A stretch of 64,000 nt of DNA from JANJUB01 sp031386985 (GTDB taxonomy: Bacteria; Armatimonadota; Fimbriimonadia; Fimbriimonadales; Fimbriimonadaceae). The translations under genes and the position numbers were made by a program. Numbering within the stretch: the first letter of the stretch is position 1; the number at the start of each line of letters is the position of its first letter. The stretch lies in assembly GCA_031386985.1 (NCBI GenBank), contig JANNCV010000001.1, positions 1-64,000 on the forward strand, in the 5' to 3' direction. Below, piece by piece: positions 33,231-41,964 of this stretch. The notes under the pieces are model-generated. The model ran no database searches, had not been told where the DNA came from, and saw only the letters and a list, made by a program, of their open reading frames with translations.

Positions 33231-34304
33231 ATGCGGATTCTGCAAATTATTTCGAGCGCCACAACTTCCGGTGCCGAAAAGCATGTTCTTAATCTCTCTG
33301 AGCTTTTGACTCGGAACGGGCACTATGTTGAGTTAATTTGCCCTCCCGGAGGCTGGTTGGGAGAGCAAAGCCGCGCCATCGGAATTCCCGTGTTCGAGAG
33401 TGAAATGCGGGGCTCGGGTTGGGGGCGAACGCTGGGACTCGCTATGAGGCGGATTCGTGAATCTCAGATTGATGTAGTTCATAGCCACCTCACGAGAGCA
33501 ACTTACTTCGGGGCCGTTTCTGGACTACTGCGTCGCCGGGCAGCGGTAGCGACGGTTCACATTGCCAATCATGATGAGATTTACCGACGAATGGCCTTTG
33601 GCAAGAACCGCCTTGTAGCCGTAAGTAATTTCGTTCGCGGAATCTTGCATGGACGAGGAATCAAGGATCGCTTCATTGATACCGTTTATAACGGGACTGA
33701 TTTTACGGACTTGGAGTATCCGCAAGCCATGCCCGTTTGGGAAGAGTTTCAGATTCCTCGAAATCGCAAGGTGATCGGAATGGTCGGACGAGTTTGTCGT
33801 GAGAAGGGGCATTTGCTCATGGTTGATGCCCTTTCCGACGTTGTAAAACACGATCCGCTCGCTCACGTGATGTTTGTAGGGCGGATTGAATCTCAATTCG
33901 AACCCGAACTGATGCGAGCGGTAGAGGCGGCCAACATTAAGGAAAGTGTTACCTTTGCGGGTGAGCGGCACGATATTCCCCGGCTGTTGGATTCGTTCGA
34001 GTTCACGGCAATGCCATCCCACCAAGAAACATTTGGGGTGGCCGCGATCGAAGCCATGGCCCGCAAACGCGCCGTCATTGCGAGCCGAGTAGGTGGATTG
34101 ACGGAAGTCGTTCGACACAAGCAAACCGGCTTACTCATTGACCTGCGACCAGATGAACTCTCGGATGCGATGAGTTACATGCTGCAAAATGAGCGCGAGC
34201 GGGAGCAAATGGGAATTTTTGGTCGGGCCCTGGTGGAAGAGCGATTCACGCTTCGCGAAATGGCGCGAAGGCTCGAAGGCGTTTACGAGCGTTCGCTTTC
34301 TTGA
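33231..34304 (+). CDS. GT4-family glycosyltransferase
   Basis: This 357-aa retaining glycosyltransferase has a GT-B fold. The N-terminal MRILQIISSATTSGAEKHVL has the glycine-rich acceptor loop, and DVVHSHLTRATYFG contains the His typical of GT4. The donor-site blocks IGMVGRVCREKGHLLMVDAL and MPSHQETFGVAAIEAMARKR, with its E-x7-E motif, are present. It probably transfers a sugar from a nucleotide donor to a lipid or polysaccharide. The start at 33231 is preferred over 33213 because it begins directly with the first beta strand and has AGAAG upstream. Confidence 0.92.
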   Translation: MRILQIISSATTSGAEKHVLNLSELLTRNGHYVELICPPGGWLGEQSRAIGIPVFESEMRGSGWGRTLGLAMRRIRESQIDVVHSHLTRATYFGAVSGLLRRRAAVATVHIANHDEIYRRMAFGKNRLVAVSNFVRGILHGRGIKDRFIDTVYNGTDFTDLEYPQAMPVWEEFQIPRNRKVIGMVGRVCREKGHLLMVDALSDVVKHDPLAHVMFVGRIESQFEPELMRAVEAANIKESVTFAGERHDIPRLLDSFEFTAMPSHQETFGVAAIEAMARKRAVIASRVGGLTEVVRHKQTGLLIDLRPDELSDAMSYMLQNEREREQMGIFGRALVEERFTLREMARRLEGVYERSLS

Positions 34305-34426
34305 ATCTGGGCGAAGCCAACCCACAACCCCCCACCGGACTATGGTGTGAAGCTCCCGTCATAAGTAATTCCCGCATTCTCGCGGGCTCTTGGTTTGCTC
34401 ATTGCGTCCCGATTATTCTTAATGTG

Positions 34427-34561
34427 ATGCTAGCAATCGCTTACGCCGCCGCCGCCATCGGGTTCTATGTGTGGATTTCCCGCACCGCAAAAGAGGTCCC
34501 CAGCCCATTGGGTGTGTGGATCAATACTGCGGAAGAACTTGATCTCGCCAACGCAGCCTGA
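34427..34561 (+). CDS. Possible 44-aa single-helix membrane peptide
   Basis: The open frame from ATG 34427 gives one hydrophobic helix (MLAIAYAAAAIGFYVWISR) followed by a short polar tail with EVPSPLGVWINTAEELDLAN. The composition looks like a real small membrane protein rather than noise, and its frame runs between two annotated genes with no competing frame. There is no strong ribosome site (GTG precedes the ATG). A longer version from 34301 overlaps the glycosyltransferase stop. Low confidence. Confidence 0.4.
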   Translation: MLAIAYAAAAIGFYVWISRTAKEVPSPLGVWINTAEELDLANAA

Positions 34562-34659
34562 AGACCTTTCGGTTTTGGGCATTGAACTAACCTAAGGGGT
34601 CACTTCGCATCGCGCGGTGGCTCCCTTTTGGCTTTTGCAGCGTATAACCCTAATGGACA

Positions 34660-34983
34660 ATGCAAGATCCTCTTTCTGATGAAAGGTTGGGCTGTCCGGT
34701 CTGGGCAACGCTCACTCTGCTAAACCAGCGGTGGACGCTCCACATCGTTCGGAGTTTGCTCAGCGGAAAAAAGCGCTTTAATGAACTTAGCCGGGAAAAC
34801 GGCATCAACCCTCGAACCTTACGGGAGCGCCTCAAGCAACTTGAAGCCCAGTGCATCATCACTCGGAGCGTGATTAGCACCAAGCCGCCGAACGTTGAAT
34901 ACGCACTAACCGACAAGGGGCGCGCACTAAACGACATCTTTGAAGCCCTCTCACATTGGGGCAGAAATTGGATGTGCCCTTAG
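34660..34983 (+). CDS. HxlR-family winged-helix regulator
   Basis: This 107-aa MarR-like regulator of the HxlR family has CPVWATLTLLNQRWTLHIVR at the start, with the redox-type cysteine (Cys12) common in this family. The body FNELSRENGINPRTLRERLK is the recognition helix, and the wing is followed by YALTDKGRALNDIFEALSHW. Members often sense quinones, aldehydes or thiol stress. The target is unknown: the downstream neighbour is on the other strand. TATAAC at 34643-34648 is a likely -10, leaving a very short leader. Confidence 0.92.
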   Translation: MQDPLSDERLGCPVWATLTLLNQRWTLHIVRSLLSGKKRFNELSRENGINPRTLRERLKQLEAQCIITRSVISTKPPNVEYALTDKGRALNDIFEALSHWGRNWMCP

Positions 34984-35044
34984 CCGTTATGATTGGATGA
35001 ACGAGTATCCGTCACCTTCAAACAAAATGGCGGTCAGCTGGCGT

Positions 35045-36445
35045 TCAAAGTCCGTCGCGCTCATTTGGCGGAGGAGCAACTGGCGGGACAGGAGCTGTCT
35101 CTTCAGACTTCGGAGCTTTTGGCGGGCCGGTACCAACCGCAACGATTCGCTTTCCGCCCCGATAGTAGCTTTCTCCAATCGTATCGCGACGAACTTCCTT
35201 TCCATTCTTGTAGACAACCCGCCATGTTGAAATCGCGCGGCCCGCAGTGCCGCGCTCGATCACTTTGGTGGTCCCACCGGACAGCGAGGGGTCTTTGACA
35301 GTTTGCTGGCCTGCGTCCCAAGAGCGGCTACCGCTGGCAATCATTTCGACCTTCAGACTCGGGTCTTTCTTCCCCAAGATTCTAAACGTGATCCTGCCGC
35401 CGCCAACGCTTGAGCTAATCGCGATCGGGGTCTCAAGATTATTCTCGATAACAAGGTCAATCCCGTTCCAATCCACCGTAGCGTCTCGGCCGAGGGGGAC
35501 ATAGGGAACGGGCATCGAATGGTTTGAACGCTTCGCTATCTTCAGATCGGCAAACAGAGCCGCGTTATACAAAGTAGTACTGACCTGGCAAATACCGCCG
35601 CCAAAGTCAATATCGTGCTTGCCGTCCTTGTAAACTCCGGCCATTTTGAATCCGCTCGCGGCGGTGCGCCTTCCGACCGTGGAGTTAAAGCTAAAACGGT
35701 CACCCGGAGCAAGGACGATGCCATTAATGCGTTCTGCGGCGGTCCGAATGTTGCTGGAGCGAGAGACTTTGCCTTCGGAGAAACTGGTGGTGTATTCGTT
35801 CCTAACTTCGTTAATCGCATCGAGCTGCTCGTTTGAAATCTTCGGTGCGGAGGCTCTGATCGGAAGTGTCGTGGTGCCATCGCCTTCCAGCGCTATCAAA
35901 ACTTGCGTTCCCACTTGCTCTGCATCAAGTTCCATTCCGGTTATCTCGGGGGTGCGGAGAAAGCGACCGTTATCGTAGGTTAGGCGGGCCGGCCTGGGGG
36001 CTTTCACGTTTTGCTTGACGAAGCCAGCGAGGTCAACGCTTGGCTCACCAACTTTCTTGAATTTGATTGGATACGATTTACCTTCATCCGCTTTGTCCCA
36101 AAGAGCCTTGGTTTCCTCCCAAAAATCTCGGAATGATACGGGCTGAAGACTTAGCGCGTCGTCCACGGTGAATCCAAGTTGTCCAGGCCGAGCTTGAATC
36201 GCCTTGCTGGAACTGGTTTCAAGTAGCTCCGGGTTCGCCAGCGAGAGCGTGATTTCTCGCATCTTCTCCATCTCCCACCAGATTCGAATTTTCGCCAAAG
36301 CGGCGTCACGAGTGAGCCCCGCAACCATAACCTGCCCGACCTTAGAGCCAGGAGCGGCCACCATTTCATGCTTTGCTGCAGCGACGACAATTCCGAAGCC
36401 AGTTGAAGCTCCTAAAACCAACGTTGCGATAATCCCCTTTTTCAT
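35045..36445 (-). CDS. VanW-family protein with peptidoglycan-binding-like domain
   Basis: This 466-aa exported protein has an N-terminal membrane/signal segment (MKKGIIATLVLGASTGFGIV). A repeat-type domain with GLTRDAALAKIRIWWE (PG_binding_4-like) follows. The VanW core begins near residue 235 with RSSNIRTAAERINGIVLAPG, FSFNSTVGRRTAASGFK and the signature GGGICQVSTTLYNAALFADL. A Lys/Arg-rich C-terminal domain of the G5 kind (YKNGKEVRRDTI) and a Pro-rich tail end it. VanW occurs beside vancomycin-resistance genes but its activity is unknown; a cell-wall role is likely. The start at 36445 begins the signal sequence. Confidence 0.9.
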   Translation of the reverse strand: MKKGIIATLVLGASTGFGIVVAAAKHEMVAAPGSKVGQVMVAGLTRDAALAKIRIWWEMEKMREITLSLANPELLETSSSKAIQARPGQLGFTVDDALSLQPVSFRDFWEETKALWDKADEGKSYPIKFKKVGEPSVDLAGFVKQNVKAPRPARLTYDNGRFLRTPEITGMELDAEQVGTQVLIALEGDGTTTLPIRASAPKISNEQLDAINEVRNEYTTSFSEGKVSRSSNIRTAAERINGIVLAPGDRFSFNSTVGRRTAASGFKMAGVYKDGKHDIDFGGGICQVSTTLYNAALFADLKIAKRSNHSMPVPYVPLGRDATVDWNGIDLVIENNLETPIAISSSVGGGRITFRILGKKDPSLKVEMIASGSRSWDAGQQTVKDPSLSGGTTKVIERGTAGRAISTWRVVYKNGKEVRRDTIGESYYRGGKRIVAVGTGPPKAPKSEETAPVPPVAPPPNERDGL

Positions 36446-36569
36446 TGCAAAAGCAACACAATTGTGACGCTTAGACCGACCTAAACGCAACATCTAATTT
36501 GACGCCGTCTTGGCTCAGATTGTTTCCTTTTACCTTTGACCAGAGGCCCATTGTGAAGCTCCGTCCCGG

Positions 36570-36575
36570 TAAACT
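36570..36575 (+). promoter_or_regulatory. -10 box of ilvE
   Basis: TAAACT is followed by 6 nt (GTTCAT) and the ATG at 36582, with no Shine-Dalgarno. A leaderless transcript is implied. Confidence 0.45.
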
Positions 36576-36581
36576 GTTCAT

Positions 36582-37454
36582 ATGCCAAAACTAGTCTGGT
36601 TAAACGGGTCAATGATGCCCCTGGAAACCGCGGTTGTCAGCGCCGCCGATCACGCCCACCTTTATGGCGATGGGATCTTCGAGGGCATTCGCTTTTACGA
36701 TCGAAAAATATTTAAATTTGACGAGCATCTGCGTCGCCTTTATGAGGGGATCACCTACTTCGGCTACCAAATGTCCATCGGCTTTGATGAACTTCGAGCC
36801 CTTACGATTGATGTTTGTAAGCAAGCGGACTTGCCTGATGGCTATATTCGGTTGAATGTTACGCGGGGTACGGGCCTTGGGCTTGATCCAAAAAACATTG
36901 ATCCTGAACCCAACGTGATGATCATGGTGAATACGTTGAATTTGTATCCACCTGAACGCTACGAGGTCGGGCTCCACGTCAACCTCTCGCCCATCCGCGT
37001 GATCCCGCCGGATTCACTTGATCCCAGGGTGAAGTGCATTGGGCGATACGCCTCGAATATCTTAGCCAAACAAATCGCCAACCGCCAGGGGGCGCAAGAG
37101 GCGCTGATGCTCAATCATCAGGGCTACGTGGCCGAGGGCACCGGAATAAACTGCTTTATCGTGAAAAATGGTGTGGTTCGAACTCCTCACCCCTCGTGTG
37201 GGATTCTCCAGGGAATCACGCGAGACACGGTAATCAGTGCGCTACGTAAGGAAGGTTACGCGGTTGAGGAGACCTTCTTGACGGTGTATGATGTTGCTAC
37301 GGCGGATGAAGCCTTTTTCTGTGGCACGGCCGCGGAGGTAATCGGCTTTGTTTCGCTCGATGGAACCAAGATCGGATGCGGAACGCCGGGCAAGGTGACG
37401 GTATTGGCCATGCAACTCTTTAAGGAAGCAATAAAAAGCGGCGTTGAGTTCTGA
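36582..37454 (+). CDS. ilvE: Branched-chain amino acid aminotransferase (class IV)
   Basis: This 290-aa PLP enzyme is of fold type IV. HLYGDGIFEGIRFYDRKIF is near residue 25, KCIGRYASNILAKQIA contains the PLP lysine (KCIGRY), and GYVAEGTGINCFIVKNG and GILQGITRDTVI bind the cofactor phosphate. Length is typical of IlvE. D-amino-acid aminotransferase and aminodeoxychorismate lyase belong to the same fold but differ in these blocks. Its stop overlaps the next gene's TTG start. Other ilv/leu genes are not in the window. Confidence 0.92.
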   Translation: MPKLVWLNGSMMPLETAVVSAADHAHLYGDGIFEGIRFYDRKIFKFDEHLRRLYEGITYFGYQMSIGFDELRALTIDVCKQADLPDGYIRLNVTRGTGLGLDPKNIDPEPNVMIMVNTLNLYPPERYEVGLHVNLSPIRVIPPDSLDPRVKCIGRYASNILAKQIANRQGAQEALMLNHQGYVAEGTGINCFIVKNGVVRTPHPSCGILQGITRDTVISALRKEGYAVEETFLTVYDVATADEAFFCGTAAEVIGFVSLDGTKIGCGTPGKVTVLAMQLFKEAIKSGVEF

Positions 37455-37728
37455 TCTACTTTGCGAGAGTTGCGGCGCTCCCGCCAGCGTCATTGTTAAA
37501 AATCACGGCGAACAATCGCTTTGTAACCTGTGCCTGGATCGGCAAGAACCAATAATGCGATTAGGATCCTTGATTAGAGCATTTTCTAGGACCAGGGCAC
37601 AGGCCGGGGTTTGCCCAAACTGTGGGTGCAACCAGTCTCAGCTTGATGCCTCAAGTTTATGCGGATGCCCCCTTTGTTATGAAGCTCTGGATTTGCGAAA
37701 GATCACAGAGGCCAGTTATTACGTCTAA
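37444..37728 (+). CDS. McsA-like zinc-binding protein, short form
   Basis: This 94-aa protein has two zinc-knuckle units. LCESCGAPASV ... LCNLC forms one, and CPNCGCNQSQLDASSLCGCP followed by LCYEAL forms the other. The second matches the CPxCG...GCxxCY block of McsA, the activator of the protein-arginine kinase McsB. It lacks the UVR motif that ends full-length McsA, and no mcsB or clpC is nearby. The TTG start at 37444 overlaps the ilvE stop, so it is probably co-translated with ilvE. Its link to arginine phosphorylation or other proteolysis is unproven. Confidence 0.75.
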   Translation: MSSDLLCESCGAPASVIVKNHGEQSLCNLCLDRQEPIMRLGSLIRAFSRTRAQAGVCPNCGCNQSQLDASSLCGCPLCYEALDLRKITEASYYV

Positions 37729-37746
37729 GGTGAGTAGGATATAAGA

Positions 37747-38484
37747 ATGCAAGGATTGAAGTTGTTTAGAGTGGGTTGCTTGTTGGTGCTTTGCGCCATT
37801 GTTTGGGCGTGCGGAGGCGGTGGAACCAACTCTATTGAGCTCCCAAATCCCGTGATTCGGTTCGTGAATGCGTCGCCGAATTCGGTGGCGATGAGTGCGT
37901 TGGCAAACGACGTCACCATTGGTTCAGCCGTGCCTTATCTGGGCTCCTCTGCGAGTTTCCTTAGATTGGATGCCGGAGATTATGATATCTTGTGTCAAGA
38001 GGACGGAGACCCCGAGACGCAAGCGGTTGAGTTCAGGACCATGAACCGTGACCAAGATTTTCTGGCGGTTTCCACTGGATTGGTCACCCCGCCTAATACC
38101 GAACTTGATAAGCGCATGGTATGTACGCCGTTTACGTTTAACCGAGTGAGACCGAACGGAGACAAGGCAAAATTGATTGTTGTGAACGCCTTGAATCGCG
38201 GCTTTGGAGATTCCAATGTCCCAATTGATTTCCAGAACCCCGGTGATACCCCGCGGTTCCGGCTACCCAACCTAGCCTTTGCCGCCGCCGGACAAGAACT
38301 CATCGTTGATGCGGGCTCAGACACCCTCGTCGCCAGGCGCGCAGGAAGCGAGCTTGAAGTGACTCCGCAGAAGACCTTCACCTTTGAAGGCGGCAAGATC
38401 TATCTCGCCTTGGTCTCTGGAATCGAAGGAGAAGTTGGGGTGAAGGCTCCAATCATCACGTATATCGAGTTACAATCCCGCTAG
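37747..38484 (+). CDS. DUF4397-type lipoprotein
   Basis: This 245-aa protein has a lipoprotein signal (CLLVLCAIVWACGGGG, cysteine near 22). The mature part starts IRFVNASPNSVAMSALANDV, the hallmark opening of DUF4397 beta domains, with a second copy-like stretch beginning AKLIVVNALNRGFGDS. DUF4397 proteins are surface or periplasmic and of unknown function. An AGGA sits 7 nt before the ATG. The gene is convergent with rpsA, 19 nt away. Confidence 0.82.
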   Translation: MQGLKLFRVGCLLVLCAIVWACGGGGTNSIELPNPVIRFVNASPNSVAMSALANDVTIGSAVPYLGSSASFLRLDAGDYDILCQEDGDPETQAVEFRTMNRDQDFLAVSTGLVTPPNTELDKRMVCTPFTFNRVRPNGDKAKLIVVNALNRGFGDSNVPIDFQNPGDTPRFRLPNLAFAAAGQELIVDAGSDTLVARRAGSELEVTPQKTFTFEGGKIYLALVSGIEGEVGVKAPIITYIELQSR

Positions 38485-38503
38485 CTCCTGGAGGAACAGC
38501 CGC

Positions 38504-40171
38504 TTATTCAGCGGCAGGGGTTGCTTCGGGCGCTTCAACCGAAGCTGCGTCTGCTGCTTCTACCACGGCGTCTGCATCAAGTTCGTCCTCATCGCCATCT
38601 CGACCGGCCCAGCCTTTCAGCATTCCCAGTCGTTCTCCGATGGTCGCGCCGCCCGTGGCATAGCCTCGTCGGCTTACTGATTCATCGAAATCATCATCAC
38701 GACCGCGACCGCCCTTCTTGCCCGTCTTCTTCCCGCCGAGTTTCTTCTTATCTCGGTTGTCGTCATCGTAAGATGGGACACCTACGGACATCCGGCCCGG
38801 ATCGCCAGTTGCACCAGCGGCTCTCAGACTGAGAACCATACGGCGCTCGTCGGGGCGCAGATCAATGATCTGGACTTCAACTTCTTGATCAATCTCAACA
38901 ACCTCGTCCGGCTTGCGGATACGGCGGTTGCTCATTTCGCTTAGCGGAATAAAGGCTTCGGCACCTTCGGGCAGCTTAACAAATGCCCCGCTGACCACCA
39001 TTCGCGCGATCTTGGTTGTGAATCGCTGATTATTCGTGTAGTTCTCGCGAATCAACTTCCAAGGATCAGGCAACACTTGGCGATGACCAAGGCTGATCTT
39101 ACCGGTCGCGGCATCAAGCCGAAGCACCATTACCTGAATCTTCTGGCCTTCCTTAAACATTTCGCGCGGATGGTTGATTCGCGCCCAGCTCATTTCGCTA
39201 ATGTGGAGCAGGCCATCAACGCCGCCCATATCAATGAAGGCTCCGTATTCGGTGAGCCGACGGACAGTGCCATCCACGATGTCGCCGGGATTAACGCTCT
39301 GGAATAACTCATCCTTCGCCGAAGCTCTTCGCTCTTCGTCTGCCTGGCGGTTGGAGAGTACAACTTTCTTTCGCTCGCGATCTATTTCAAGAATCTTAAG
39401 AGCGATAGACTGACCGACATATTGGTCAATGTTTCGGAGCCGGCCCGAACCAACATGAGTGGCTGGAACGAAGCCGCGAACGCCGATATCAACCAGCAAT
39501 CCGCCCTTAACTCGGTCAACTACTTGCGCCATGATTACCGTTTCAGCGCGCATTTTGGCTTCAATGCCATCCCATAAATCTTCAAAATCCGCTCGCTTCT
39601 TCGAAACCAGGGGATTACCATCGCCGCCTTCCGGGCGAATAACGACAACTTGAATAATGTCGCCCGCTTTTACGGCCTCAGATGGGTGACCAATCGCCTC
39701 TTCCGAAAGCTCGGAAAGGGGGATGATTCCCTCGGATTTTGTGCCTAGGTCAACGAAAACGCGATCGTCATCAACTTGAATAACGGTCGCCTCGACCCTA
39801 TCGCCTCGGGATAGCTTTCGATATCCACGATCGTTCCCATCATCTCCAGATTGCCAAGCGTCAAGCGCTGCCTCGAACAGGGCTGAGTCATCCATTGCCG
39901 GTTCCTCGACTTTTGGAATTTCAACAACCGCTGACACAGGCTCAGGCTCAGGCTCAGGAATTACCTCTGGCTCGGGTGCTTCGAGAACCAACTCTGGTTC
40001 AGGAGCGGCCTCAGCCACAGGCTCGGTTGTATCAGCCGCAGCAACGGCTTCAGGTTGAGTAACGGGAGCGTCTACCATTTCGGCAGTTTCCAGTTGGGGC
40101 GCGGACGCCTCAGCCCCTTCAGGGGCCTGGACGATTGCTTCGTCCGGCGTCAATTTTTCGTCAGTGGTCAT
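38504..40171 (-). CDS. rpsA: Ribosomal protein bS1
   Basis: This 555-aa protein has four S1 RNA-binding domains. Domain 1 begins KLSRGDRVEATVIQVDDDRV near 130, domain 2 contains VDRVKGGLLVDIGVRGFVP, domain 3 has LTEYGAFIDMGGVDGLLHIS, and domain 4 is near IARMVVSGAFVKLPEGAEAF. A Glu/Pro/Ala-rich N-terminal arm of about 120 residues and a basic-then-acidic C-terminal tail flank them. bS1 helps mRNAs with weak Shine-Dalgarno sites bind the ribosome. The ATG at 40171 follows a small CTCGA-AAAA-TCGAG hairpin. The longer frame upstream crosses the divergent promoter and is rejected. Confidence 0.95.
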   Translation of the reverse strand: MTTDEKLTPDEAIVQAPEGAEASAPQLETAEMVDAPVTQPEAVAAADTTEPVAEAAPEPELVLEAPEPEVIPEPEPEPVSAVVEIPKVEEPAMDDSALFEAALDAWQSGDDGNDRGYRKLSRGDRVEATVIQVDDDRVFVDLGTKSEGIIPLSELSEEAIGHPSEAVKAGDIIQVVVIRPEGGDGNPLVSKKRADFEDLWDGIEAKMRAETVIMAQVVDRVKGGLLVDIGVRGFVPATHVGSGRLRNIDQYVGQSIALKILEIDRERKKVVLSNRQADEERRASAKDELFQSVNPGDIVDGTVRRLTEYGAFIDMGGVDGLLHISEMSWARINHPREMFKEGQKIQVMVLRLDAATGKISLGHRQVLPDPWKLIRENYTNNQRFTTKIARMVVSGAFVKLPEGAEAFIPLSEMSNRRIRKPDEVVEIDQEVEVQIIDLRPDERRMVLSLRAAGATGDPGRMSVGVPSYDDDNRDKKKLGGKKTGKKGGRGRDDDFDESVSRRGYATGGATIGERLGMLKGWAGRDGDEDELDADAVVEAADAASVEAPEATPAAE

Positions 40172-40291
40172 AGCGATGTGCTCGATTTTTCGAGGTCGCC
40201 AAATGTTACCTGATTGAACCAATATCTTGCGGCTCTCGAACCTGTAATCTCGTCTTAATTTTTTCGGCGTAACGAAATGCGAAGAATCGCG

Positions 40292-40297
40292 TAGAAT
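40292..40297 (+). promoter_or_regulatory. -10 box of the LptD-like gene
   Basis: TAGAAT is followed by 7 nt (CTGTGCT) and the GTG start at 40305. No ribosome site is present, so a leaderless mRNA is likely. Confidence 0.4.
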
Positions 40298-40304
40298 CTG
40301 TGCT

Positions 40305-41849
40305 GTGCCGACGTTTGTCCGCCCGTTTCTTTTCCTCTTGACATTTGTGCTTGTTCGCCTTGCGGTTGCCCAAGAGTCGCAAGTTGAACGAGTAGATGAG
40401 GCCCTCACAATTTACTGGAAATCAAAGACCGTCATTCCCAAAGAGAACCGCCTTATTTTCGAGGGAGGGGTAAGGGCCGTTTACGGCCAAACCACACTTT
40501 ACGCCGACCGTCTCGAAATCGTAAATAGCAAACTTGAAAAGAGGGGCCTTGCCGAGGGTTCGGTTCGTATTACAGACCCCGATGCCCTTGCCAAGATGGA
40601 TCGCTTTTCGTTTGATTGGTCGAAGCAAACGGGCAGTGCTTCGGCGGTAGTCTTTTCAACCGCGGGCCTTTTCTTTCATGCGGATCAGGCGGAAATCACG
40701 GCGAATGAGTGGGTTTTTACAGGAGTAAAAGCAAGCCCAGACGGCTCCTCCAAGCCGATTTTTGCATTGCGAAGTCCTCGTGTCGTCTTTAGACCCAGGT
40801 CATCTGGCACGGCAAGTCGGGCAACGATTGCTATTCTGGGCAAAGATATCATCACTCTGCCCTCTTATCGTTTTGGTCAAAAGAGCGAGGGGGCACTGCT
40901 GAGCCTTCCATCAATTTCCGCGAGCAAGGGCCTCGGCATTTCTTGGCAAACCACCGTTGCGGTGGATGATCGCAGTCGCTTTCGAGGCTCGATCAAGGCG
41001 AAGAGCGGAGAAGGAGCCGGAATCACCCTCGAGGCCGCACGATCCTTGCTCCCCAGAAATGAACCGGGTGGAGTTATCAGCCCGCTTTCGGACCTTAATG
41101 AGCGATTCACTTATGGTTATTTCGACAATATTTACATTAAAAAGCCATCCGAAGAGCGCGAGCAAATCCAAGCGCGGCGATCAGCCGTTTCGCTTGGAAT
41201 GACGGTGAACCGCCTCTCGATCGCCCGCCTGGATGACCAGTTATTCACGAAGCCTTTTGAAATCGCAATCGAGCAAGCCCGTCCTTTTGGCGGAGTAGCC
41301 TTTTATTCCGCGTTTCGATTTCACGATATTCGTGATGAGACCGGGCTTTCCGAGCGGCGAGTTGGGACAAATATTTCTGCGCTCCTTCCCGCCATTGACC
41401 TCTTGCCCGGGCTGAAAACCCACATTCGACTTGACTTTTCCGGCTACTCTGGTGACCGCAATACGTTTGGGTGGGGCCAAAGCCAAATCGGCCTAATCTA
41501 TCGTCCCAACACTTCGATTCGAATGGGGGCGGTGATGGTTCGTGGATCGGAGTTCGGGCGCCCCACTTATGTTGCCGATCGCCTTTTCTCCCGCTATGGA
41601 TATCATTTCAGGCTGGATGCAGACGTGGGTTTGTTTTCGCTGAGTGCACTTAGTAAATACGACTCTGGACTCAAAAAGTGGTTTGACAACGAGTTTCAAG
41701 CCTCATTCCGGGCTGGCAGTATAAACCCGTTCGTTAGCTACCGCCAATTCCCGCGCTCGTTCGCGTTCGGAGTGCATTTGCAGGCGGAGGAAGTGTTCAG
41801 GAGAATTGCCGCGCGAGTGAGCCGCAAGCCGGCGAAAATTCCAGATTAG
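40305..41849 (+). CDS. LptD/OstA-like outer-membrane protein
   Basis: This 514-aa exported protein has a signal peptide (LFLLTFVLVRLAVAQ). An OstA/LptA-like jellyroll follows (about 30-150: GGVRAVYGQTTLYADRLEIV, RGLAEGSVRITDPDALAKMD). Then comes a beta-barrel-like region rich in alternating residues (ISWQTTVAVDDRSRFRGSIK and SIRMGAVMVRGSEFGRPTYV). This is the two-part plan of LptD, the outer-membrane LPS translocon, but it is shorter than proteobacterial LptD (about 780 aa). It supports a diderm envelope. It is divergent from rpsA. A second, larger OstA-barrel protein is at 52143. Confidence 0.75.
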   Translation: MPTFVRPFLFLLTFVLVRLAVAQESQVERVDEALTIYWKSKTVIPKENRLIFEGGVRAVYGQTTLYADRLEIVNSKLEKRGLAEGSVRITDPDALAKMDRFSFDWSKQTGSASAVVFSTAGLFFHADQAEITANEWVFTGVKASPDGSSKPIFALRSPRVVFRPRSSGTASRATIAILGKDIITLPSYRFGQKSEGALLSLPSISASKGLGISWQTTVAVDDRSRFRGSIKAKSGEGAGITLEAARSLLPRNEPGGVISPLSDLNERFTYGYFDNIYIKKPSEEREQIQARRSAVSLGMTVNRLSIARLDDQLFTKPFEIAIEQARPFGGVAFYSAFRFHDIRDETGLSERRVGTNISALLPAIDLLPGLKTHIRLDFSGYSGDRNTFGWGQSQIGLIYRPNTSIRMGAVMVRGSEFGRPTYVADRLFSRYGYHFRLDADVGLFSLSALSKYDSGLKKWFDNEFQASFRAGSINPFVSYRQFPRSFAFGVHLQAEEVFRRIAARVSRKPAKIPD

Positions 41850-41964
41850 CCCCAATGGCAGCGTTCGGGGGAAGTTCGGCAATTTGGAGAGCAGATTCAA
41901 GGAGGTAGGCGAAATTTTGGGGTAGGCAATGCCCTTTCTGAAGTTGGTTGATCCAAACTCCTTC
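41850..41964. other. Short intergenic region with recurring GGGGGAAGTTCGG
   Basis: The 115-nt gap between two convergent genes contains GTTCGGGGGAAGTTCGG (41863-41879). Its core GGGGGAAGTTCGG is also found at 17174. A third GTTCGG-rich gap is at 61055-61088. No terminator hairpin with a T-tract is obvious. Confidence 0.4.

Noticed and set aside
34301..34426. Longer start for the 44-aa membrane peptide
   Set aside because: It overlaps the glycosyltransferase stop and gives a non-membrane, unsupported N-terminus.
40172..40408. N-terminal extension of bS1
   Set aside because: It crosses the divergent LptD-like promoter and signal peptide; the acidic arm beginning MTTDEKLTPDE is the normal kind of start.
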